Origin: Limonium bicolor
Lineage: Eukaryota > Streptophyta > Magnoliopsida > Caryophyllales > Plumbaginaceae
Assembly: GCA_023374045.1 (NCBI GenBank)
Contig: CM041776.1
Location: 138,387,296 to 138,451,295 of the forward strand
Direction: 5' to 3'
Length of the DNA stretch: 64,000 nucleotides
In this document: positions 38,201-48,314 of the stretch, in pieces
Position numbering within the stretch: position 1 is the stretch's first letter
Layout of the letters: each line of letters opens with the position of its first letter
Made by a program: the position numbers and the translations under genes
Notes under the pieces: model-generated
Seen by the model: the letters and a program-made list of their open reading frames with translations, nothing else
Database searches by the model: none
Told to the model about the DNA's origin: nothing

Positions 38201-39787
38201 CACCCAACAATACATATGCCCTTAATAAACTTCTTGAGAGCATTTCTCTAGGTCATTCACCATTGGCTCCTTAGGTATTTTATTAAGCAAATCAAGCTCA
38301 TTTTCCTAAGGCATTTAAACTACATTGAGATAGCTTGTTTACCTTTTTTCCTCACAAACTTCTTTCTTGTTTCCTTGTAAAACCGGTGGGGTGTTTGGTT
38401 GTTTGTCAACTTCTAAACAATGTACAAATAATAGAATGAGTATTCAAGCATTATGCTTCATCTCATTGTAAACCCTAGTTACACATATTGTTTTAACACA
38501 TTAAGGTAATTGTTTTACCTTGGAATTGGAAGATAACTTGAATAAGTATCAAGAGAGGACTCCTCCTAGCCCTTGGAAGATTCAAATGAAGCTAAAACAA
38601 GCAAGGTGAAAACACCATTGTGAGGTGAATTTTCGGACATCATATAAACATGGAGGAAACATGGATTTTCTTTGAGTTTCCTTACCTTGAAGCAAAGGAG
38701 AACAATAATATGTGAAAAGGTGAGCTCAAGCTCCTTCAATGGAGAATCTTCATGGCACCAAAATGGAGTTCTTGAAGATTTGAAAAGAGAGAAGTGTAGA
38801 GCTTGACCTAACTAAGACAAATATGGTCTTGGAATTTGATTTGGTGCATGGAGCTAGAAGTTACAAGCATTCAAAGATGGAGAATGGTATATGGCTGTAG
38901 CAAAACGAGATGGAGAAGGGAGGATGAGGTTGGAGACGGTGGGAACCAAGAAGAAAAGAAGAGAAAGTGAGGAGAGAGGTTTAGTTTGGAGATATTTATG
39001 TTATAAGGCATAAAGTAACTTTTCACTTTATTCTTTCTTCTTTTCTTTATTTGCTAGCCAAGTGTGATGACTCAACACTAAAAACCGTGCCCCCTTCAAT
39101 ATATAAGATACTTATGGTCTTTGTTGACCATTTAACTAATTAAAGTTGACTTAAGTCAAAACTAGCACTATTTGGGCACTATTCACAAACTAAGGCACAT
39201 AGAAGTGAAATTTTGATTTCCCATTGATATAGACTTCCAAATGTGATACTATAGTACACATGTTAATTAAAGAGTAATGATGGGCATTTAGCCATTCAAA
39301 ACTCATTTACAAGACAATTTTTCAAAAACGTGCTTTAAGACTCCTTAAAGCACATTTTGTGTTTTAACTTGTTTTCAAGCTTGGTTTTCTTTAGTAATTG
39401 ATTTAATATGTTCATTAACATATAAATAAGGTATAGGTATGACCATTAGGTCTTATAAAAATTTATCCCAAGCTTAGAGCACATTTTGCTCTTATTGACT
39501 TTAAGGTATTTTCTTGTGTTTTTTTGGTTTCATTGTCTACCAAAGTTTCCTAAGGACTTAATTTGCCTTATTAAATCATAATTGAATATTATTAAGTCTT
39601 GGTAGGCTCTTTGGGTCCTAACCAAGTTCACTCATAGCTTAGAGCATGTTTTTGCTCAAACTGTATCTTAGTGCTTTATTGCATTTACTATGGTTTAAAT
39701 TGTTCACTGATGTTTCTAAGGCACTTTTTAGCCTTTACATACCATAGTTTAATATTTAAACCACATATCAAGGTTTGGGGTATTTCA
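35237..39787 (-). repeat. E3 5' LTR, 4551 bp
   Basis: Second copy of the E3 LTR, TGTAACACCCC...GGGGTATTTCA. Terminal hairpin at 35325-35346, AG|GT site at 35588-35586, hairpin array at 37038-37372, and a T-tract near 37011-37027 that differs from the other copy. Confidence 0.92.
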
Positions 39788-42700
39788 GTACCCAATTACG
39801 GGATGTGGGACAACCGCACTCTGAAGGAGCTTGCGGGCCTGACACATAGTCGGGTAAGTGGTAACGTATCAACATGGTACCCCACGTATGTATACATGTA
39901 GTGTACGACACACGGGAAGTAGCCAACTCCGTTCTACGGATCATGAGTGAATTCAACCAGAACAGCTGGACACCTAAGACAATCAAGCATAAAGGAACTC
40001 AGAGAACCCATCTGAAAGTAAGGAATAGGAACTAGAAGTGCAAAGAGCACAACTAGTAAGTATGGACATTGGATACGTCTCAAGGACATCAAACGAATAC
40101 GTGATAGCTGGAAAGTATACCCAGCCTAAACACAGTAAGGCAGTTGCCTAAACGTGAACACCACAATGCTCGACAAATGGGACAGAACTCCCAAGAGCAA
40201 TCACAAGATTACCATAAAGTAAAATCCATCATTGAAGGGAATATTAAACCTAGTCTCAAACGCTAGGAACAAGTATAAACGGTCTACCCAACGACGGGAG
40301 ACGTTATAAACCTAAAGGGAATAGCTTAATACAATACCATAAGACGGTATAGAGGACAACACATGTTATAAACATTAGCCAGATGTAACGGCATAACTAC
40401 CAACACCCATGAGCGATCCTTGAAGGGTGTCTGAGTTAACAACAGTTGAACAAGTGTAATGATATGAGCACGAAGCTAAACGAACACTCGGTTAGGACAC
40501 CGAAGGGATTTCACTTAACAGGAAATGCCCTAAGGTACTGAGAGGCACCTATTAATACCATTTTGCCTAAAAGGCCTCCTATGAACAGAAGCGTGATGTC
40601 ACGACTTACCATGGAGCCCAGTAATACCTCCAACCTATGGGGTATACAGGGAGTGGAAGCATGTATAAGCAGCTTGCAAAGAGCATAGTTTGCAACAATA
40701 AGGCTTAAAAGCCATCAACCAACTATGTCATGTAAACCTTAACGGTTGCATAACCCACACCATTTAATAACAAGACTTGCAAGAGATGTTGCTCCATACG
40801 ACAAATAGATCGACAATTGAACCACCTAAGTTGCACTCAACATAATGAGTGGCTTGGAGTAATGGCTACCTCAGTGTCACTATCACTAGAGCATCAGTCT
40901 AGTATACAGTTGACAAGCTTTTAATGTCCCTTCATGCCTTCTGTAAAAATAGTAACACAGAGGCATAGGAATCGTAATAATGCCAACATTGGCCTAGTCC
41001 ACACTTGGACACTACGGGAAACTCGAGGAAAGGTACCTCTCGTTAACCGAAGACCACCAATGCGGTGAAGATGTGAACCCTTAGAAAAGGCTTCCATCTA
41101 CCATAACAACAAAACTTGTGCATATAGATATTGCCAAGATACAACGAATGAGGAAAAGAGATTTCCAAACCACTACGCCTACGGGAGGCTGTGGACTGTA
41201 GGAGCACATCGCTTAAGAGCATCGAAGCTCGAAGGAGTAAGTACACTCCTTATGCACCCAAACATGTGGTGAACCACTGTATAAATACTAACATGGTAAA
41301 CCTTTGTCATGAGACCTATGAGTGGAAACATACCCCTCAACAAGAACTTCCACCTACCAGTGATAGAATACTCTTTAATTAGAGGACGGGACCAGAAAAC
41401 CCTTGAAGCTTCTTGGGACGTCCCGGTGGTGTACATACAAAAGAAAATTACATAGCTAGAGCCTATAACCAATGCTCAGCGCTATGGAGACAGTAATTGT
41501 CAAAACAATCAATGAGTGTGCACATTGCACACCATGAATGACCGGCGCTCAAGAGAGCTTGTAACCCGATAAACCACTTCATCCTTGGTCAACCAAGTTA
41601 TTTAGCAAACTATATCATGAATGAGGAAGTAATGTGAGGTAAGCTAACCTACACATGAAACCTAAATAGAAATAAAACATCCCCACAAGGGGAAGATAAT
41701 GGTATTGCGGTATGCTATGATGACCGTCATATGCGTGAACTAGGAACCTCCTAGTGTGTTCGCACCATAAGGAAGTGGTGCCAATGACAATGGCAATGAG
41801 TAAAGACAAAACTACCACAGTAACGGAATCAGTAGAACGATGTTGTATAACGAGTGACAATACGGTGCGCAACAAGCGACCGCTATGTGGAAGTAGTTAA
41901 GCAATGACACGGAGTATGAGTATGAGAAGACATGCATAAACATTTACTACTATGCGATCACATAAGTGATTTACTGTCAAGCGTTTACGCCTCTGCACTC
42001 TGTATGACTGAGTGTTTTGGTATTGCACTAGCGCAGCTAATGATCTAATGGGATAGCTAGGAATATGGAAAAAGTAAACCGTAGTAAACCCTTATTTTCA
42101 CCAACAAACATGGTATAAGCCAGTTAAGCTAGCGTAGCAACAAACCGTGCGGCCTGAGGCCAAAGGAGCACGAAGATGCGAAACACACTAGCAATCACAA
42201 ATGTGAATTCCAATGGAATAAAAAGGTGAAGGGGGACTTAAGAAAGTCACTAGGACCGACACATATCAATGCAAGGTCATACAAGTAAAGAACACTTGTA
42301 CTGAACCAGGCGAACTGGTGTAATCCGGAAGCTATTGACAACAGAGGAAACACTACAACTAGGTAGTGACCTAACCTCGCCGACAATAAGTTGGAGGAAC
42401 TTAGCGAACAATCGTGGGAGTATGAATAGCATGTATAATAGACTACCAGAGAGCTGGTTACAGTCTAAAATTCATCGAGTTCAAACAGCGGTAAAAGAAT
42501 ACCATACTGTTAGTAAACCTTATTTCCACAATAGAGGGATAAAAAGGCGATGAGTAACACATCTAGTATAACCAAAGAGCCAGTTAAGCACTAAGGTTAT
42601 CAGGGTCGCGCAGCAGAAGCTAGTGGGCCCTAGCTAAGAGGTTTAATATACCCAGTAAGTATGAAAGAATGGCTATCAATGCCTTGAAGCCTAATAGGCC

Positions 42701-42878
42701 GGGACCGAATTGGTTATGAGTTAAATAAACTCAATAGGAATTCTTGGTGCAAAGACTAAACCATTGGTATGGTTAAGACCCTTTGACCAGAGCGTATTGT
42801 ATAGTATATCGTAGTGAAGCTAAAATGCTTCAGATTGCCCGAATTGAGTAAACCAAGGTTCAATAGTAACATATGGTA
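39788..42878 (+). other. E2 internal region, right part
   Basis: It resumes E2 after the right TSD of E3. No coding domain is recognised. Positions 39804-39896 match E3 33831-33937 on the opposite strand, with a CGGGTAAGTGG splice-donor-like site in both. Positions 41960-42062 carry the block shared with E3 and S2. Confidence 0.6.
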
Positions 42879-42914
42879 GATTACGTGGGCGTAATCCCTT
42901 TTAAGGGGGGTAGA
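42879..42914 (+). promoter_or_regulatory. Internal hairpin plus PPT-like tract of E2
   Basis: GATTACG-TGGG-CGTAATC (42879-42896) followed by CCTTTTAAGGGGGGTAGA, 1.4 kb before the true PPT. Confidence 0.65.
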
Positions 42915-43663
42915 GCGAAAACCGCTTAATGTAAGTATCACATATAAGACACGTAAACTATAATGTGCATAGCACAAATGAGAATTGATTTAATGATTGG
43001 TACTTATGTTAAATAAACATACATATTCATTTATATTGTAACTGTGGTAGTTAGGCACAAGAGATGCGAATACCACAGGATGAATATACCCATCTTGTAA
43101 CCCCCAGTGTAAAAGTATTAGTAAAGAGGAGTAGAGTAACTCTTGGGGAAATGATAGTCCCTGTAGTGTGTGCCTATCTGAAGCTAGACATGGCAGTACG
43201 ATGCATGAGTCGGTATAAAACCGATGTAGAACCCAGAGGAAATTGAGTTCCCTAGGTGATTATTTTGAGACAATTGAGAATGAGTAGTGGACGGAGCTCC
43301 ACAAGTATTGTATCCTTAAAGAAGCAGTACGGATTGACTATGAGTAGTAGAGGAATGTAGCCCACGAGCGGTGTATTCGTAAGTATGTTATTGGAAGTAA
43401 ATTGAGGACAGCTGAATTTCATAAGTACTATATTCCCTAGTCAGAATAGTAGAGATAATAGGGGGTAATGGAAGAAAGTAGAGAAGATTGATGAAATGAG
43501 CATTTAGGCATCGAATTCCGAGGAAAGTATTTGGGAAGTAGATTGAGAATGATTGATGGACTGAATTCCATCCTTTGGAGTTGTATGAATTCGTAATCAC
43601 GACTAGAAAGAGTAAAAAAGATAGAAAATGAAAACAATTAAATTAGTTGTTTGGTTGAATCTG

Positions 43664-43732
43664 ATGTGGGAAGTCGAACTTGATCCTGATCAGATCAAGG
43701 GAAACCAAACACAAATTGGGGTGGAAAGATAG
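43664..43732 (+). CDS. Conserved 22-codon micro-ORF (E2 copy)
   Basis: ATG at 43664 and TAG ending at 43732. The product begins MWEVELDPDQIK and ends TQIGVER. It has the same frame, length and relative place as in E1 and E3. The conserved block continues past the stop to about 43800. Function unknown. Confidence 0.4.
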   Translation: MWEVELDPDQIKGNQTQIGVER

Positions 43733-44259
43733 TTCAACACTGGTGCTGATCACATCAGGGTCGAACGATTCTTGAAACTCCCCTCAAGTGGTCACAAGAA
43801 TCACGCATAGGGTAGAAGAAATAAATACAAACTGGAATTTGGAGTTGTATGCCTTGGAAAATTTCTAAGTAGTAGTTGCGAAAGAATTCTTCTTAGCCTG
43901 AAGATGAAGGATTTGCTAGAAGCGTATGCCTGAGAAGGTAGTAGAGTATCGTATTGTATTATTCCGAGGGCAGCGGGACATAGAGGAGTCCTGTGTCTAG
44001 TTGACCTGAGTGCCTGCGGGATTATAATGTGTATTGCATTGCTTTGGGGATAGCCTTGCATTGTATGTATGTATAGATTTCGTAATGAGGAACCGGATGG
44101 TTAGTAGTAATGCGGATTGGAGTAATTATAGTACAGTGGCATGGTGTGGTACGTAGAGACCCTGAGCAATGGATGTGGGAATCGGAAGGAGGAAGAAGGT
44201 ATGGCTTTGGTATTAGATATGTAAGAATGAGTAAGCATTGTAAACCTATAACCTCGAAC

Positions 44260-44293
44260 AACTTTGAGGACAAAGTTCTTAAGGGGGGTAGAT
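44260..44293 (+). promoter_or_regulatory. E2 polypurine tract with adjoining hairpin
   Basis: AACTTTG-AGGA-CAAAGTT (44260-44277) then TTAAGGGGGGTAGAT directly before the 3' LTR. Confidence 0.92.
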
Positions 44294-46613
44294 TGAAATA
44301 CCCCGACCTTAAATATAGTGATTAAAATTATCCTAATCCGTATTTAAGAGCCTAATAACGCTTAAGTAATATTTGGGAGGAAAAATAAATCCAAAAGAAA
44401 TAAAGAAACGCTTAAAAGCGGAAAACGCTAAATAAGCGTTAAGTAACCATAGGAGGTATGAGACCTCGGTTAGCGTGTTATATGGATTCCAAGGGTTTAA
44501 TAGGACCTAAATTATATGTGGGAACAACTCCCGAAGAAAACGGATCCAAATAATGAATTAAAACGCTAATAGAGCTTTAGAGCACGTTTTTTCGAGAAAA
44601 CCCGAAAAACGTGACTTTGAGTGGTCAAACGCACCCGTAAAAATTATAAATCATTAAATAAATATTATTAAGCATTTATGGAAGCTTAATAACCAATAAA
44701 AATAAAGAAACAAGAAAATTCCGGAAAACGGGCCCGGTTAGCGAATAGTATCAAAACCGGGTAAAATAACGAGCGTTTTCTGTAAAAGACGAAAAACTGC
44801 TCCAGCTTAACAGTATAAGTGGGCCGGTTTTTATAGGGTATTAATACCCTCTCTCACACTCAATTAAATATTACCCTCTCACACACACACTAGAAGACAA
44901 GGAAACAAAAAAGTAACAAAAAGTAGAAAAAGACTCTCTCACCTAACAGTATAAGTGAGACTCCTCTCTTTCTCCCCTTGGCTGGTGATTTTCAGAGCTT
45001 CAACAACAACAATGGCAACCTCACTTCACCTTCATGCTCTAGCCATATACAAGCTCCAAATGCAAAACAAATTACATATTTGAACTCCCCTCATCATCCT
45101 CTACACTTCTCTCTTTTCAAAATCCAAAAATGAGGAAGTTCATTTTCATGGGTATACCCCATTGGTGAAGAAAATAGCATCAATGTGTAGCTTGGAGTCT
45201 CCTCCCTCCAACAAGGTAAAAATCTACATGAAAAACTCATGTTTTCTTCACTTTCCTTCACAACCGATTTTTGCCCCATTGTAACACTCCATTTCTCTAT
45301 CTTTTGAGCACAATATCAACCTTGCAATGGTGGTGGATTCACCTTCTTGAACCAAGGGCTAAAACCCCTTCTAAAACACTCCAAAGGTAAACCTTAGAAA
45401 TCTTGCTTTAAACATTTCATTGAACTAGCATTAATTTAAGGGTTAGTATATTAATTGTAGTTGTTTTGTGTTCATTGGATGATGGGAATGGAGTTTGGCA
45501 ACTCCATTCCCCACATGGCCGATTTGGGCAAGAAAGAAAGAAGAGGAGAATTGGAAGAGGAATGAAGGAATTATAAGCTCGAGGTAAGAGCTCTTTACTA
45601 ATGTTAGTTCTAATGCATTAGACTAATGGGAATGGGCAAACTAACTAAAGAACCCAAAATCTTGTATTGGAATTGTAGTATTGGAAGTTTGAGTATTTGT
45701 GTGGAAGTTTGAGTATTTGTGAATTGGTATGTGAATCGTAGGCTTTGGAGCCAAATGATTGTGTATGAGTATTAGTATTGGTATTTGAGGAAGTATTAAT
45801 GAATTGGTATTGTCTTGAATGCTGGTAGGACCCTTGTATGGGTGTGGCTAGTTTAGGAATGGATTTGATGAGAATGTGTATGAGTGGCTAAGTAAGAAAA
45901 ATAGATGGACTATGGCAAAATTTTGGTAGGAATGTGTGCATTTATGGAGGACTTGGTGTGTGGGAGAACCAAGGTATGTATTGGGGATAGTAGAGATGTT
46001 TAGTAGTGATGAAGAGGTAGTAGTATGAGAAGTAAGAAGTGCAAAATTTGTAGCAAAGTGTATTAACATGCATTGGAGAAGTTAGAAAAGATTAGAGTGT
46101 AAGACTTGGTAAAATGAATGTTGGACTTGGGTATGATGGTACAATTGCTTGGAAATGAATTGGCATGGTAAGAGGAGGTATTTGGAATGCTAGGAGTGAC
46201 ATTGGTAGAGGAAGTATTTGATGTGTAGAAGTTGGTTTACAAATCTGTGAGCAATGAAGAAAATTGGTATAAGTGCTGGAATGAAGTGAGGAAACTTGTG
46301 TAAGTGAATTGATGGATTTAGCAATGAATTGTAGGGATGAACTAAGGTGAATTAAGAGGATTCATTAGTGTTTAAACCTGTAGGAAACATGTGGAAATGA
46401 TAGGAAAATTGGGTGAGAATTGAGGTGAATTTGGAGTCCAAAGTAGATAATTAAAAGGGGTTCTGCAGCCGACCTACCCAGACTGGTCAGTCGGGCCGAA
46501 TTCTGTAACCCGGTACTCTCTGCAGCCGACCTACCCAGGCGACCTACCCAGAGTGGGTCGGTCGGCCTTTGTAAAAAAAATTTTTAGATAAATATATAAA
46601 TACATATGTACAT

Positions 46614-46667
<54 letters not shown>

Positions 46668-48309
46668 AGCGTTAGTACTAAAGTAAGGAAGGTAAGAAAG
46701 TTGTGAATATCATTTAGTTAAACTGAAATAACGGGATAACAGGGTAAGTACGGGAGTAGTGATTATGTTGTATTTTATGCTTAGTATTAATTGAACCATT
46801 TGACATGTAGTCATTGGTTCGAGAATAAGAATCGAGGAACAATGAACCAAAGGAACAAGGGAACGCCCGGTAAAGTAAATTCCGGTAAAAAGGTATGATT
46901 TCCTCATGCTCTGTATCCTAACCTGGTTACCCCATGTGTGTGCTTATGTGATCACTCAAATAAGATAAATGCATGAATCGGACTCTTATTGCACTTAATT
47001 GTGTTTGGGCTATATTGTTCTTGTTGTATTCCTTGAACATTTAGTTTGTATAGTTCATGAAATATATGGATGAGAATGAAGTGTATGTATATGTGGATGT
47101 GTACATGTGTAGAGTATTAACCCTTGGTATGGGTGTAATGACTTCTGCTAATTCCTAACTACCTAACTCCTAACTTGAGTATTGAGTAAAATGGAATGAG
47201 TAGAAGTCTGATATAGTTTTCGGCCACGCGAGGATAAGGAAACACAAGAGGTTGGATCCGAATCCTGGCTGTAATCTTTCCATGGACCAATCCCCTTGAA
47301 TGGGTAGCATCCTGGATTAGTGGGCCACCCTAAGCCCGTGGTGGGATGTTGTAATCCCTGCCCGAGGTCATACTGACTTAACCTGAGTAAAGTAAGTAAG
47401 AAGTAAGTATTGTATGTGTATCGGTCTTGACTATTGTAAGTCATTGACCTTGAGTAAATGAGTATTGAACACCCGATTAACCCGGCCGTGTAAAGAAGCT
47501 AACAGCCTTCTGTGTGAATTGGAGAAGTGTATCTCCGTATTGCGTATTGAGTATGTAATGAGTACGTTTGTATGTGTATTCTAGAAGATGGTAAGTAAGT
47601 ATTGGTTGACTTGTATTGTCTTCCAACCATGCATTGTACTGTGCGTAGTAGTATACCTTGTGTAGTATTGTAGTATCGTGAATGAAAGCATGTATGTATG
47701 TAAGTATGTATGCATGTATGTAATGCAAAATGAATTGCATGTATTCGACCAAATGGTCGACGTACCCTCGCTAGTACGCGGGGTATGCGGTTATCATATT
47801 CAGCGAAAGCTGACCCCCTCGGGGAACATTTTTAGTGTGCAGGTACCGAAGCGGATGTAGTCAAGGTGAGAGACCGGTACTACACTTGGATAGTTAGAAG
47901 TGGAATGTAGAGGTGTACTAAATGGCACACCCTTGTACTTAAGTAAGTAGTAGTGAGGAATGGGTAGATGTAGACTCTTAATGAGTACACATGAACTTGG
48001 GAGAAGCATTGTATTTGTATAAGGAATTTAGTAAACTCGGTTTATGTACATTGGACTGTATGGTATTGTAAAGGAGCAAAGTATTGAATGGAACATGGCA
48101 TTTATTAGTAAATGGAGTATGTATTGTAGATGTGTAGTACTCGGATTCTGGTCCATCAGACCGATGCTGTATGTATAGTAGCTTTGTTAGTCACGTGGGT
48201 GACTAACGGCATTGTATCACCCACTGCATGTAAGTATGTACCGCTGCGTGAATCTGGAAGTACGAGGAGATTGGACGGTAATGACAGTATTAACAATAGG
48301 GGTGTTACA
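44294..48309 (+). repeat. E2 3' LTR, 4016 bp
   Basis: Pairs with 20394-24510. Differences include an (AT)24 run at 46617-46664, and about 40 bp of pyrimidine-rich sequence (5' LTR about 21043-21085) replaced by AACAGTATAAG (near 44945). Followed by TSD CCCAA. Confidence 0.92.
46463..46567. repeat. GC-rich hairpin array of the E2 LTR (3' copy)
   Basis: Same units as 22601-22720 with about 15 bp fewer. An A-tract and the A/T repeat follow. Confidence 0.7.
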
Positions 48310-48314
48310 CCCAA

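Larger units (their letters stand above)
25889..39787 (-). mobile_element. E3: full-length non-autonomous LTR retrotransposon inside E2
   Basis: 3' LTR 25889-30425 (4537 bp), internal 30426-35236 (4.8 kb), 5' LTR 35237-39787 (4551 bp), TSD GTACC on both sides (25884-25888, 39788-39792). PBS and PPT are both present in minus orientation. The LTRs are very similar, with scattered single-base changes and small indels, so the insertion is recent. The internal region resembles that of E2 in several blocks but codes for no recognisable gag or pol. Its 3' LTR start reads TGTAACCACCCC against TGTAACACCCC in the other, a small terminal change. Confidence 0.92.
20394..48309 (+). mobile_element. E2: full-length non-autonomous LTR retrotransposon carrying E3
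   Basis: 5' LTR 20394-24510, iMet PBS, internal DNA 24511-25888 and 39793-44293, PPT, 3' LTR 44294-48309, with TSD CCCAA on both sides (20389-20393, 48310-48314). LTR ends are TGAAATACCCC and GGGGTGTTACA. Without E3 the internal region is about 5.9 kb and holds no recognisable gag or pol domain. The LTR copies carry many small indels against each other, more than the E3 pair, which agrees with E3 being the later insertion. Confidence 0.92.
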
